Shown: positions 1-11,447 of the stretch, one piece after another
Numbering within the stretch: position 1 is the stretch's first letter
Layout: the number at the start of each line of letters is the position of its first letter
DNA from: Beroe forskalii
Taxonomy: Eukaryota; Ctenophora; Nuda; Beroida; Beroidae
Reading direction: 5' to 3'
Length of the DNA: 64,000 bases
NCBI GenBank assembly: GCA_011033025.1
Contig: WFMF01000006.1
Coordinates: 186,001-250,000 of the forward strand
The notes under the pieces: model-generated
Databases searched by the model: none
Seen by the model: the letters and a program-made list of their open reading frames with translations, nothing else
Told to the model about the DNA's origin: nothing
Made by a program: the position numbers and the translations under genes

Positions 1-208
1 AATTCCGAAGGAAGTTAATATGCAACCGTATTTCTAGCACCTGTGCTGTTTAGTTTGTTTCTATCCTTAGGATATTTGCATAGCTGTAGTAAAACTTTTA
101 GACGACAAAAATAGAACATTACTTTTGCTTTTCAACACTCGTCTGATAAAGTACAAGAAACCGTGACATCAACCTTTAATTGGGAGAGACAAAACCTTTG
201 TTCGGACC
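1..208. other. upstream region of GPCR gene
   Basis: AT-rich sequence before the start codon at 209. It probably holds the 5' UTR and part of the promoter of the GPCR. No TATA box or other site stands out, and an upstream non-coding exon cannot be excluded. Confidence 0.4.
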
Positions 209-1544
209 ATGTCCGGTAATCTCACGACACCACACGACAATGTCACATCAGAATATGCAGACAATCTCGTGGTCCTCCTGAGTCCTCTTCAGCTGGTATT
301 TCTGGGACTCTACACAGGAGCAGCGTCAGTGATTGGGTGTCTAGGGAACGTGCTGGTGATTTACTCCACTAAAAGGTGAGAATTCCTTCTGTGGTAGGGT
401 TGCATGGTGCGTACTTTTCATTAAGTAAAGCTGAATTCCAAAATATGGTGACTGAAACCTTCTCTGTGATTTCTGGCTGTTTTAAATTTCTGGCTGTTTT
501 AAACAGAGTAAAGCAATCCTCCTCTGTGATTTCTGGCTGATTTAAACGAAGTAAAGTAATCCTCCTCTGTGCAGGTACAACGCAATCTCCCTGGACGAGG
601 ATACGATCCTCTTCATCCAGAACCTAGCTCTAGCTGACCTGCTCTACACCCTGATCAGCGTGATTCCCCCTGCTACTTCCTACATAGCAGGCAGGTATGT
701 GCTGGGGAAGGCACTGTGCTATCTGGGAGCTCACTTCTCCTTCATCCCTGCCTCAGTCAGCACTCTCTCCATCCTCCTCCTCACTCTACACAAACTGAGG
801 ATCATCCTCCGACCTCTCCACTACTCCCCCTCCCCGGTCCTGGTTAAGGTCCTAGTGGGACTAACCTGGCCGCTCTCAGCAACTCTCACAGTCATCTCTC
901 TAGCGTACAAGTGCCGGCCTGTCTTCAACCAGATCACGGGAAAGTGTCTGGCTAGTGTCTACACGCATGAAGCAGCTGCTGCGTCCCTGCAGACAGCTCT
1001 CACTCTCTTCTTCATCATCCCAGTGTTCCTGATCACTGTCAGTAACATCATCCTGCTGACGGTGTCCATGAGGCAAGCACACAAGATCTCCGAGTCACAG
1101 AGAGGTGGGATGGAGGGCACGCAGTACAAGGGAGTGCTGACAGTGGGGGCTCTCTCCGGAATCCTCATAATCAGCTGGGTACCCTTCATGGTGTTCACCT
1201 TCATGAAGGACGCGCAGGAGGAAGTGTCTACCTTCGTCGAGCTGACCCCCAACTTCATCTACCTCAACTCCTTCCTCAACCCCCTCCTCTACACGCTCTC
1301 CAACTCCAGGTTCAGAGGTCACGTGATCAAGCTGCTCAGGAGGGCGTGTTGTTGTGGGGGCTGGAGGAGGAAGATAAACTCCACTCTCTCCACCTCTCAG
1401 CACTCACTCAGAACGGAACAACGTGATGCTGTACAGGTGCAGGCAGTTCCTCCTAACTTGCAGCGGAGTCCGGTGGAAGAGGAAGCAGCCATCCCCTTGA
1501 AATCAGTTCAAGAGATGGGCTGTTGTGATGAGCAAGAATCTTAG
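209..1544 (+). CDS. rhodopsin-class (class A) GPCR, two exons
   Basis: Seven-transmembrane receptor of 378 residues, expected at the plasma membrane, ligand unknown. Exon 1 is 209-375 and exon 2 is 575-1544. The intron has a GTGAG donor and a pyrimidine-rich CAG acceptor, and the join keeps frame (AG|G). The N-terminus has two N-glycosylation sequons (NLT, NVT). TM1 carries GNVLVIY and TM2 carries NLALADL. The TM3 Cys (KALCYLG) and an ECL2 Cys (ITGKC) form the usual disulfide pair. TM6 has SWVP near residue 256 and TM7 has NPLLY near residue 291. A CCC cluster after TM7 is a likely palmitoylation site. The oddity is that the DRY position at the end of TM3 reads HKL (residues 128-130). Exon 2 alone is open from before 660, but the TM1 exon is needed for a full receptor. 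The class is secure; the subfamily is not recognised. Confidence 0.85.
376..574 (+). repeat. GPCR intron with internal tandem repeats
   Basis: The single intron of the GPCR contains repeated copies, from about 460 to 574, of a unit built from CCTCCTCTGTG, ATTTCTGGCTG and TTTAAAC. The last copy supplies the pyrimidine tract of the real acceptor. The earlier copies are acceptor-like but lack the CAG. Confidence 0.6.
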
Positions 1545-2806
1545 ATGGTGAATATGATAATATTGGAAAAGGATCAAGAACATTGTCCTGAAATTCGGGA
1601 TTTTGATATAGATTTTTTGAGTGTGTGAAAGTGTGTGTGATTGTTTTCAATTGAACGGTTTATGTAAACGAAAATGTATTTTTGTGTATATAGAGTACAA
1701 CTAACAGATATCCATTGAATGTGGGTGAAATTGGAATATGGGCGAAAGACAAAGAGATCCAATATAAATACTACAAAAATTACCCTTACACTATATATTT
1801 GTATTGATCGTAAAAGGAACCTCATAACTTCATAATATAGAACGTGGAAAGCGGAGATACAAGACGTTGATTAAATATCGGATGAATAATGACCGGGAAA
1901 TTATCAAAAGCTCTCGCAACAACAACAACAAAACACAACTGATCCCCGCGCAAATCACAGCGCCTGTTGAGCGTGATCCAGCTGATCATGCGTCAGATTT
2001 CAGATAAACTATCATAGTTGGAGATCATGTATAACTCCAACTACCCTCCTCCCGGAGCGAAACAAAACATTGGTAGACGCAACGAGAGAAATTAAATCAT
2101 CACAAAAATATAACGGAGTCGGTTTCTTTTCCGTACTATGAAAACCCGCTCACGACAAATAGGTCATGCACTATAATGTCATCAATATGCCACTTAATGT
2201 TATGACAATGACGTCATCATTTAACCGCCTATTTTTCGTTTGAGGAATGAAAAATCGAATTACTGGACCCTTGCGTGAGTATGGAGAATACAATGCTGGG
2301 CACTGTGTGTATGGAAATACGTGTACACTGAAAGGAGCAGTCAGCACATTTCACAGCATGCGGTGGGAAAGGAATGTGGGGAATTAACGTTTTATGACGT
2401 TTTCATTGTATCATAATTCATGATTCATCACTATGTGCATCAACTTTAATAGCAATGCAGTTAATCTATATTATGACATCAGGTCACACGCAATGTGACG
2501 TCAGTTCGACAGGAAATGAAATAAAATGACTTCATCTTGACAAATCACCAAACAGCTCTTTCTGTAGGAGTGGAAACGCGCTTTTAGGGTCGTTTAGGCT
2601 TTAGGCCCCACTTTCTAGGGCTCTAAAATGCAAGTCACCAATAAATTAAGTGATTAGATGATAATTGATATTTCAATAAATAATAAGTGCATCAAGCCAA
2701 CCAAATCTAATATTTTAACCCCAAAGGCCCTTCTAGGGCTCTTTTCGGATTTTCAATATCCTCGGGGCCTAAATTGCGTTGCCCCCCCCCCCCCTGTATT
2801 AATATA
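1545..2806. other. intergenic region
   Basis: This follows the GPCR stop codon. It holds the presumed 3' UTR (T-rich, GT-rich near 1620), several TGACGTCA-like palindromes between about 2170 and 2510, and a poly-C run near 2782. No coding region is supported. Confidence 0.5.
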
Positions 2807-3278
2807 CCTTATCGGACATGATTATCACGGACCTATAATAACTTCACAGAAATAAATATTCACGCTTGATCCTGCCATTTCGAATTTTCAACAAAACTTC
2901 GAAATTTTCGAATTATTTCTCATTTTATTTTCTAGTTTTCTAGCACACGATTTGAATATTGAAATTGAAGATTTTTCAATATTTTTCGTTAATCAGGTAA
3001 TAATAAATTTCCATACTGCAGTTACAAAGCTTGAAAAAGAAGTATAATTTCTTGAAGAATTTTAGAATTTTCATTTTATTCGGTATTTGTGAGTTGAAAG
3101 AAAGAAATCGAGGTGAAGTCAGAAAATGTGCACCTGTGCCTAAGAAATCAATGTAAAGAGGAAAGAGGTACTGGACTTAATTTTCACGAGCCTGAAATTT
3201 TCACAGACATTAATCAATATTTAATATAGTAATATTCACACTGCGCTTCAAGCGTGAGAATTATGTCCGATTATAAGG
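2807..3278. mobile_element. MITE-like element with terminal inverted repeats
   Basis: The left end reads CCTTATCGGACATGATTATC and the right end is its near reverse complement (ATTATGTCCGATTATAAGG). It is about 470 bp, AT-rich and non-coding. A partial relative lies at about 9248-9472 and shares the interior (TGAAAAAGAAGTA) and the right end (AATTATGTCCGATAAGG). Confidence 0.6.
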
Positions 3279-3372
3279 AAGGTTCATCACACCACTTAGT
3301 TCATCTCAATACTCAACACTTCATTAAAATATTGATTTCTAATATTTACTCAAAACATAAATTCTAGAGACA

Positions 3373-3930
3373 TCAATCAGCCTTGTGGATTGTACCCCAT
3401 TAAAGGAAATCAGGTGAATATCGTTGTTCGAGTTCGGCACCTTTGTGTGTGCAAATAGTCTAGCTTCCTTGGTCAGTGGTGGATTTGTTCCTCAAAAACA
3501 CTTAATGACAATCAACGAGAAGAGTTTAAATTGAGATCTGTTCCAAGAAATTCACTTTTTTGTGAGTTCAACGAATTTGCTGTAAATTTTATGTCAAGTT
3601 TTATGATTTTGTAATCAAAAAAGCAATCTATCAGCTCGTCTTATGGAATGTACCCCAGTGAAGGCAAGGTTATTAGGTGAATAACATTGTTCAAGTTTGG
3701 TCCCTTTGTGTGTGTGTAAATAGTCTTCCTTTCTTGGTCAGTGGTTGGTGAATAGGTACGTTGCTTAATTCTGAGCAGAGGAGAAATACTGAGCTCACCA
3801 CAACACGTGGTGCACGTGTTGAGAACAACACGCGTGACAAATCAACGAGGAGATTTAAATTGAGATCTGTTCCAAGAAGTTCGCATTTTTGTGAGTTCAA
3901 CGAATTCGCTGTAAGTTTAACAAGAATTGC
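3373..3930 (+). repeat. local tandem duplication, two copies of about 255-300 bp
   Basis: Copies at about 3373-3626 and 3627-3930 share the blocks CTTGGTCAGTGG, TTAAATTGAGATCTGTTCC and GTGAGTTCAACGAATT in the same order. The copies have diverged and neither has a convincing reading frame. Confidence 0.6.
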
Positions 3931-4937
3931 GCCTTCAGGCTTAATTCTTCAAATCTTGTTTGTGGGATGAACCCGTATGCAGGCGCTTAATTTCCCTCCC
4001 CGGCGGTGCTTGATGTAACCTGAGCATCATACTACAACAGGCAGGAGTATAAATATTGCGCCAATGCTGCGTGCGACCACCGAGAACATGCATTGGCACG
4101 TGCCATTTCTTCCGAAATTCTTGCGCGCGCGTTCTTACGTAACAAGTTTTTGTAATCAGTTCGTCGTAGATTTCGCGCCATTTCGTTGAATTGGTTTACG
4201 TTTCGCATCAGATTGTGTAACCGTTTATTCACGCGCTTTATTTTCTTGATTGTTGATATCACTTGACTGTTGATGTCACTTTTCATCTTATCTTCAAAAT
4301 TTCAAATTTCATGCACATGCTTTCTGTTTCAATGCTGTCACTCGTTCCGAAAAGAATCATTCGTCTTTCAAAAATCACAGCGACCCACAGTATACAGTCG
4401 AATAGTGATACAGTTTGGTACTAAAACTAACACAGAACCGAAGCCTTATCATCTTATCCCTCAATCCATAGCCCAACTCACTCCTAAGATTTTAAGTCAC
4501 GAATTCTTCAACAGCCCTTCAATTTAGAATTTATCATAATTTTAGAGAATTTGAGCATTTTCCACGGATGGACCAAGTCAGACTTTAGTTTTGACAACCG
4601 ACAGCCAATGATTATAAAATTCGTTATTTTGAAGATTTGTGATAAGGGGAAGGACGGACGGAGGGAAATTTTCGAGACTGATATTATAAAGGAGCAATCC
4701 GGGCACTTTCCAGAAATTACAGTAGTTGTATTACAAATCTGGACCTGCTGCTATGCACATATCCTACTTCTCGCCTTCCCAAACCACGATCTCTGCCAAC
4801 CCTCTCATTTGCCTTTTTGTATTCACAAAAAGGCCATTGGGGAGGGAAATTAAATGTCAAGCCGATTAATGATGATTAGGTCAACTTTTAAGATTTTGCA
4901 ATCTAATAAGCAATCTAACAATTAACATTCTAACGCG
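3931..4937. other. intergenic, nothing recognised
   Basis: AT-rich sequence with short open frames only. There are GC-rich patches around 4080-4130 (GCGCGCGC). No conserved domain, splice-supported exon or RNA gene is visible. Confidence 0.4.
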
Positions 4938-5384
4938 TATGTGTACTCATCAGTCAAAAGCACCTCGTCAAAAGGGCAGTAAAAGAGTTGTGACAGGGTA
5001 GTAATTTAAAGGTAGTGAAAAGGGTTGTGGTTTAGACAGAGGTAAACTATTTGCTTTCTACTTCGAGTGTTTTAGACTGCTGCAAATCCAATTAAAGAGT
5101 TTTCAGTCATTATCTCGGGGTTTATCCTCTTTTTAACTCCCTTTTCACCATACTTTTGACTACCCTATCTAGTCAAAAGGGTAGTTAAAATGTTAGTAAA
5201 AAAGGTTCTGAAGCCCGAGTTTAGAAAGTTTTCCATTTCAGGAAAAAACTGTTGTATATCTATCTCGAGTGTTGGGACCACAATAAATCTGCTGAATGTG
5301 TTTGAAATCATTAATGTGGGGTTTTAACATCCCTTTCTAAAACTCTTTTTACTACCACTGCTTTTTACTGATGAGCACGCATAG
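4938..5384. mobile_element. MITE-like element with terminal inverted repeats
   Basis: The left end (TATGTGTACTCATCAGTCAA) and right end (TTTACTGATGAGCACGCATA) are inverted copies. Inside there is a second palindromic section around 5150-5185 (CTTTTGACTAC and GTAGTTAAAA). It is about 450 bp and non-coding. A degenerate relative lies near 10360-10625. The right end is only about 35 bp before the SRCR/LDLa receptor start codon, so the element probably supplies part of that gene's 5' flank. Confidence 0.55.
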
Positions 5385-5420
5385 CAATAACAGCTTCAGC
5401 TCCATTTTCAGTTTGAAGAA

Positions 5421-8400
5421 ATGTACCTTGGCGTTAGTACAACTTTCATGGCCAGTCTCATTGTTATAGGCAATGCAGCGGACATAGTATTCAGACTTGG
5501 CGACAGGTTTGGGAATCTTGAAAATCAAAATTCTGGTTTTGTTAGAGCAAAAACAAAAGCTAGAGAGGGCTTAATGTGCGTGAGTGAGCGTGGCACGTTG
5601 CAACACACTGCCCATATTGTTTGTAAGGAGATGGGATTTACAGATGCTGTCGATTGGATTGCAATTGAGCATTATTTTCATAAAAGCATCGATCATTTTT
5701 ATCGAAATGAAATCAATGCAGCAATTGTTGGAGACGTTGAATGTCCTGCTTCCGCCACAAGATTTGACGAGTGTACTTTTGAGATAGGAAAGGACCTAAA
5801 ATGCCCAGATCGACATAATGGGTTTCAACGGCTTCCTCACTCAAGTATACTAGCAGTTGTTTGCAGGCCTCACAAACAAGGCCTATGTAACATGGTTTTA
5901 CACAACGGGGTACTCAAAAACAAATGTCCGGGATTTCATTTCGTTGATGTGTTCAAATGTGCCTCTGCTGACGAGTACTACTCAGTTATCAGCAATAGAT
6001 ATGTAACACGAAGATGCCCCAACGACACATTTAACTATCAAAGCTGCGGCATCAGCCTCTCAGACAAATTAATATTAATAAATATGATTGGAGTTTTATG
6101 CAGTGACACATTGTGTCAGACAGACAGTCAACCGAATGATCAGGGAACCGATTCACTGAAAGAATTTACCGACATTTTAGTTGCAGTTTCCATTTATGAT
6201 ATGCTTCAGTGCGATTACGATTCTGGATCGGCCTGGATCCCAAAAACCTCTTCTGATCTGTGTATCAGACAGAATATCTCGGGGACTTGCCAAGAATTTG
6301 GTATAATCGACAATGAAGATAATTTTGAAAAAGAAAATTATTGTGACCTAGTTTGCCAAAATTCGGACAGCTGCTTTGATGAAGCCAGGTGCAATGGTTT
6401 TCAGTACGGAATATTCTGTAAGAAAAACGGTCAGCAGGTTTACATCAAACCCTCGAAGATCTGTGATATGGTTGAAAAGGACTGTAGCGACCAAAGAGAC
6501 GAAAAAATTTGCAATCGGCAGGTACTACACCCTGGTGAAAATGAAAATGAGAATTACTGCTATCATTCCACCTCAGATCGTTTCGGTGAAATATTCAACT
6601 TCACACGCTGCGGAGCTCTGGAAAAGGACCCTAACTCTGCTTCATCCTACGCACCTTCATTCTGCAAGGACTTCAGGGACCAAACCAACTGCTCCGATCC
6701 TTGGCGGGGTGTGTTGCGGTGCAACATAGCAGGGTACCCCTCCACAGTCTCATCAGCTGTGCTGTGTAAGGACTTCCGGAAGTTCTGTGACGATGGTCTT
6801 GATGGAATGTGTGAAGTAGCATCCCCCTCGTGTTTCATTCACAAACACTTGATGTGCAATGGTGTGGCGGACTGTGAGGATGGCAGTGACGAAGTGGGAG
6901 GCAAATGCCAATCGTTACTCAAAGGAAAATGTGACCGAAGGTACCGGCATGCCGAGGAGCTTCAAATACCCTTATACTGGTTAAATGATGGTATCCTAGA
7001 TTGTGTGTCTGGTGAAGACGAACTGCATGGCATCTGGCCAACCTGCCAAGTATTCGACCACTTCCGGCGTGTTTCTGACAACACGTCGTGCGAAAATGTC
7101 TTCATTTGTAGCAGGGGTTCTCATGAATACGTGGAAATGGGTCAGTTGTGTGATGGAGTAGAGGAATGTGATAAGGAAACCTCAGTTTGTCATGCCGCCA
7201 GATTAACTGCCAGACCCTTTGTATCGCCAGTAAGATTCAAAGAAGCTCTTTACTTATTGCATTGTCTGCCTGGTCTTGAGGCAAGCCATCATTTGTTTGA
7301 GCCTTGCAGTCAGGAAACATTCAAAAACCCAAACTACCCCACATATGGGGTGTTACAGGCGACTCAAATCAGATTCCCCAGCTATAAGATGGGCTGCAAG
7401 CACTTGTTTGGAGAACTGTATGTTCTTCTGAGTTGTTCAGATAAATGCTTAGAATTAGATGCTAGATGCTTACTGAAACCCCTGAAGCCAACTAGTTGCC
7501 AGAAGAGTTCTTTTGAGAAGATTGTAACCTTATCCGGTGATGGAAAGCTCACTTTCGTAACTAAACGCAGGGGAGAATTCCACAATGACCTATTTGAGTG
7601 CATCAACATGAGGTGCATCAGCTATGATAAAGTTTGTGACCTAGTCAACGATTGTGGGGATTACTCTGATGAATATGACTGCGTGAACAACTTTCAATGC
7701 AAAGAAACCCAGCACTACATCAATATAGATAAGAAATGTGACGGAGTGTTCGATTGCAACGATTATTCGGATGAATGCAATGAAAAATGCAGCAGTCACA
7801 TCATATCACCATGGTCACTGAAGATTTTAGCCTGGATACTGGGTGTGATGGCTGTTAGCTTCAATATTTTGGTGCTTTTTAGATTAGTAAATGATCCATC
7901 AGCAAATTCGTTTGCTGCTGTGAATAACCTCCTCCGCATATTGATTTCTACTGGTGATCTTCTCACTGGTATTTACCTGGTAATAATCTCAGCTTTTGAT
8001 ACGGTTGTAATAGGAAACCAGTATTGTAAGAGTCAGATGGAGTGGTTGAGTGGTGATTTCTGTGCTGCATTGGGCGTCTTTAGTACCCTGGGTGCCAACA
8101 TCTCACTCTACTCAATGATGTGCCTGAGTATTTTCAGGGTCACAAGCTTGCAAAAAATCAGTAACAATGAGCTGGAAAAATATGAAAAAATAGCGCTGAC
8201 ATTCATCATTATTTTTGTGGTGTTTTTATCAGTTGGATTAGCGCTTATCCCTTTGGCAGACAGCCTGAAGGACTTTTTCGTCAATGGACTTAGTTATAGC
8301 CATGATATGAATCTGTTCCATGCTTCTGTGAACAAAGAAAATCATATCAACGTGTTCAAAGAGTATTATGGGCAAAAGTTGCGGCAAGACTTGAGTTGGG

Positions 8401-8930
8401 ACGAAATTGGACGGTTGTTGGACGATATGTTCACGAATAACTATAATGCAAAAATTCAAAGGAGTAAGATTCACTTCTATGGAAATGCTGGAGTGTGTCT
8501 GTTCAAATATTTCGTGAAAACAAATGATCCTCAATTCTTATTTGTATGGATCAATCTTGCCTTAAACTTTGCCAGCACCTGTGTCATAACTCTTAGCTAC
8601 ATGATGATTTTCACGTTCGCCAACAGAACAGCAAAACGCGTCCGTGGAATGATAGCTGCCAATGATGGAAATGTAAAGGATTCCAAAGCTGATCGATTGC
8701 AGAAATCTATCACAAGAATAATCCTCACTGATTTAATCAGCTGGATCCCTTTCTTACTCATCTGCCTGCTTCATACACTGGAAGTTGTCAACGCCACGCC
8801 CTTTTATCCTATTTTCTCAATTCTTGTGCTACCGATTAATTCTGTAGCTAATCCAGTCATATATGACGATTTCCTGCTCAAGAAGGCTAATAGTGCTTTC
8901 GCATACATGACTGCAAGATGTAAATTGTAA
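5421..8930 (+). CDS. SRCR/LDLa-7TM receptor, relaxin-receptor/GRL101-like, intronless
   Basis: Single-exon receptor of 1169 residues. It has a signal peptide (1-20), a scavenger-receptor Cys-rich-like domain (about 24-149, ending AVVCRP), and a long Cys-rich ectodomain. LDL-receptor class A modules lie near 307-365 (divergent), 468-496 (ADCEDGSDE), 726-754 (NDCGDYSDEYDC) and 758-790. Seven TM helices run from about 799 to 1151. The core resembles relaxin-family/GRL101 receptors: GDLLTGIYL in TM2, STLGANISLYSM in TM3, FYGNAGVC before TM5, SWIPF in TM6 and NSVANPVIY in TM7. The DRY position reads FRV. No leucine-rich repeats are seen, unlike RXFP1/2 and GRL101. The TM4-TM5 loop is about 100 residues long. 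Expected at the plasma membrane and probably G-protein coupled; the ligand is unknown. A possible ATTAAA poly(A) signal is at 9152. Confidence 0.9.
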   Translation: MYLGVSTTFMASLIVIGNAADIVFRLGDRFGNLENQNSGFVRAKTKAREGLMCVSERGTLQHTAHIVCKEMGFTDAVDWIAIEHYFHKSIDHFYRNEINAAIVGDVECPASATRFDECTFEIGKDLKCPDRHNGFQRLPHSSILAVVCRPHKQGLCNMVLHNGVLKNKCPGFHFVDVFKCASADEYYSVISNRYVTRRCPNDTFNYQSCGISLSDKLILINMIGVLCSDTLCQTDSQPNDQGTDSLKEFTDILVAVSIYDMLQCDYDSGSAWIPKTSSDLCIRQNISGTCQEFGIIDNEDNFEKENYCDLVCQNSDSCFDEARCNGFQYGIFCKKNGQQVYIKPSKICDMVEKDCSDQRDEKICNRQVLHPGENENENYCYHSTSDRFGEIFNFTRCGALEKDPNSASSYAPSFCKDFRDQTNCSDPWRGVLRCNIAGYPSTVSSAVLCKDFRKFCDDGLDGMCEVASPSCFIHKHLMCNGVADCEDGSDEVGGKCQSLLKGKCDRRYRHAEELQIPLYWLNDGILDCVSGEDELHGIWPTCQVFDHFRRVSDNTSCENVFICSRGSHEYVEMGQLCDGVEECDKETSVCHAARLTARPFVSPVRFKEALYLLHCLPGLEASHHLFEPCSQETFKNPNYPTYGVLQATQIRFPSYKMGCKHLFGELYVLLSCSDKCLELDARCLLKPLKPTSCQKSSFEKIVTLSGDGKLTFVTKRRGEFHNDLFECINMRCISYDKVCDLVNDCGDYSDEYDCVNNFQCKETQHYINIDKKCDGVFDCNDYSDECNEKCSSHIISPWSLKILAWILGVMAVSFNILVLFRLVNDPSANSFAAVNNLLRILISTGDLLTGIYLVIISAFDTVVIGNQYCKSQMEWLSGDFCAALGVFSTLGANISLYSMMCLSIFRVTSLQKISNNELEKYEKIALTFIIIFVVFLSVGLALIPLADSLKDFFVNGLSYSHDMNLFHASVNKENHINVFKEYYGQKLRQDLSWDEIGRLLDDMFTNNYNAKIQRSKIHFYGNAGVCLFKYFVKTNDPQFLFVWINLALNFASTCVITLSYMMIFTFANRTAKRVRGMIAANDGNVKDSKADRLQKSITRIILTDLISWIPFLLICLLHTLEVVNATPFYPIFSILVLPINSVANPVIYDDFLLKKANSAFAYMTARCKL

Positions 8931-10727
8931 CATCGTCGGACATGAAGTACAGTGAAATGACTTGATATTGTCTAAAATATGGACAGAGATAAGAGGACTA
9001 TAATCAAGAAGTTACTAAGTTAAGACACTTTGGCAATGTTTAAATCAGTAAGATTTTGAATATGGACTGTTGGAATGATAGGGATGCTCCCTGCGATCCT
9101 TAGTTCAACGATCCAGTGCGAATATGTATAATGTATATGTTTGATGATATCATTAAATGAATACAAGTATTATTCCTGCTTTAATTATTTTGCACAAAAA
9201 TAATCACTTTATCAGAAGCTTTTGAAAATCGTATGATTATCTTCGTCCATGATCGCAGTTACCAAGCATGAAAAAGAAGTACAATTTCCTGCGGAATTCT
9301 ATCATTTGTGCGTTTAAATTTTAAAGTCACCTCTAGTAAATTTAAGAAAATTTGCGACTGCTATACACTCTAGGAATTACGGACCTGAAAACACAGACAT
9401 AACACTGACATAATATTCACGGAGTTGCTCAGCATGACTGTTATGTCCGTGATAATTATGTCCGATAAGGAAGTTTAAATAGTGTCATGTGCCGTGTGTT
9501 AGTGTATTGCGTTGTGTACAATGTGCTGTGTATCAGTATAGTGTACTCCGAAGTCATAACTTACTATACATTGTGTCATGAAAATAAATGCCAAATTAGC
9601 TCGTATGTGCATATCATCCATGTGTAACGTATTTGAGAAAAGGAAAGTTGGAAAGAAAATTTGTAGTTTTCGAAGGCTGGGAACCCCACAGAGTGGACAG
9701 CTTGAAGCGTAAAAGTGCAAAAACGACACATATTCAGGCCAAAATAACGGTTCGCAGCACGAATTACGCCGCCGGTACCGCCAATTGGAAATTCTCATGA
9801 CCAATACCATTTCCAAGAATAAACAAGCTCAAAAAAATTGACAAGTTCAGAAGAAGTTTGGACAAAATGACAGAATAAGAGAGCCGCTGGGTGACCAAAA
9901 GCTATTTTACAGGTGGTTAATAAGACATCTAGTAATAACCGTAGCTCTATAATTGTCAGAAGTGGTGGATAACGTGGGCTGACGGACAAGAAACGCACTT
10001 TGGTATCCGATATTTATGGCAGTTGTCACACATTTCATGCATCCAAGTTAAGCGTGTTGAAGTGCTGACAATTGTTGAGAATGAGATGCTAGCAATTGCT
10101 GAGATGCTGGCAATTACTGCACTGAAATGCTGACAATTGTTGAAATGCTGATTATCGTGTTGTTGGTGCTGAACATATCATTACCGAGTTTTATAATGAA
10201 AGATAAGGGTGGCAATCAATCAGTCAAATGGTGGCCATGACTGATAAAATCTTATTTTTGAAACTATTGGGGGGCATTACAGAAGATACAGTAGCCACTT
10301 TTTCTATTTAGTGGCCCTTGTAGAGTTGAACAAAAGCTAGTAAGTATAAGTGATGATACATGTGTGGAGTGCAGTGTGAGCTCACCAGTCCAAAGCAACT
10401 TTCAAAAGGGCAATAAAAAGGGCTGGTAGAAAGAGCCAAGTTAAGAATAAGAGTCTAGCATCTCTTTTCTTGTATTAATTGTCATCCCTACCATTCGAGA
10501 TAAGTAGATGAGAAACAACTTCCGGAGGAAAAACTGTCTCTACCGACAAGGCCTTGCGGGACCACACTTATTTTTTCTTTTTGACTAGTTGGCGAGCTGC
10601 TTTTGACTGCTAAGCACACATATTATTACGAGTAAAGGAGTAAGTCAAGGAATGCGGAGTATTTTGGCGCTGAAGCACATATTATTAGTCTTTCACCAGA
10701 CTTCAATTACAAAGCTTGTGGTCACGG
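8931..10727. other. intergenic with partial MITE copies
   Basis: Receptor 3' UTR first, then a partial relative of the 2807 MITE (about 9248-9472), a minisatellite at 10050-10165, and a degenerate relative of the 4938 MITE (about 10360-10625). An antisense frame at 9499-9816 has no recognisable domain. Confidence 0.45.
10050..10165. repeat. minisatellite, roughly 20-30 bp unit
   Basis: Four to five imperfect copies of a unit around GAAATGCTGACAATTGTTGA, with variants ATGCTAGCAATTGCTGA and ATGCTGGCAATTACTG. Confidence 0.6.
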
Positions 10728-10797
10728 TTAGTGGATATTGCCCAGTTCACGTCCTAGCCTGCCAACTTCATTCAACTTCTGGTCTAGGGTAAATGTT
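10728..10797 (-). CDS. candidate terminal exon, unknown protein
   Basis: On the minus strand an acceptor (GGAATTACAG) precedes an open stretch ending LNEVGRLGRELGNIH and TAA. It could be the 3' exon of the gene whose Ser/Pro-rich exon lies at 11448-11825. However, the phase left by that exon (one base) does not fit this acceptor. It fits only if an alternative TAG acceptor about 14 bases further in is used, or if another exon lies between. Weak candidate with no family recognised. Confidence 0.25.
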
Positions 10798-11447
10798 CTG
10801 TAATTCCGTAAAATGGGGAAATTCCTCAACTACAAATTATAATTCACACCGACATAGAAATCACGGCAATTCGAAGCAAAGAAACTGAGCGTCGTATAAT
10901 ATGATGCAGATGGTGAATATAAACCATTGGATTTTACATGAGATATACCCAGGGAATGCAGCACACGACAAATGAAGTAAATTGGAAGCTTAGGTGGTTA
11001 ACCAACTAACATGCAACACAAGATAATGAAATGGAGAAAGATGATACTCAAAATACCAGCTCTCATATTATATGGTGAGCGTTTAAATTCTCGGCTAAGG
11101 TATATTCAACATATTCATGTACGGAAGAAACAGAAAATTGATTCCAAAAATATCGTTCAAAATATTGGAGGAAACTCGACTTCTATAGTCCGGTATCTGA
11201 TGTGAAATACGTCAGAGAACCGGAAAGAACAAGAATCCCTTGTGCTGATGACGTTTATTTTAAACGTGGATTGTGAACGAAATCATGCAACCATGTTATA
11301 ATCTCCGATACGATTTCTTCGTTTATCAATATGAATATGGCATGATCATGACAATTTATAAATGCATAAATTTTATATCTATGTATCGGATCATTAAATA
11401 TAATTATACCGTAATTAAAAAATTCAAATAAATTTCAAATTACTCAC
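10798..11447. other. presumed intron of minus-strand gene
   Basis: AT-rich, no coding signal. It lies between the strong minus-strand donor at 11447 and the candidate exon to the left, so it is probably intronic. Confidence 0.3.

Noticed and set aside
2782-2795. Poly-C run
   Set aside because: A simple homopolymer; length may reflect sequencing error. No function proposed.
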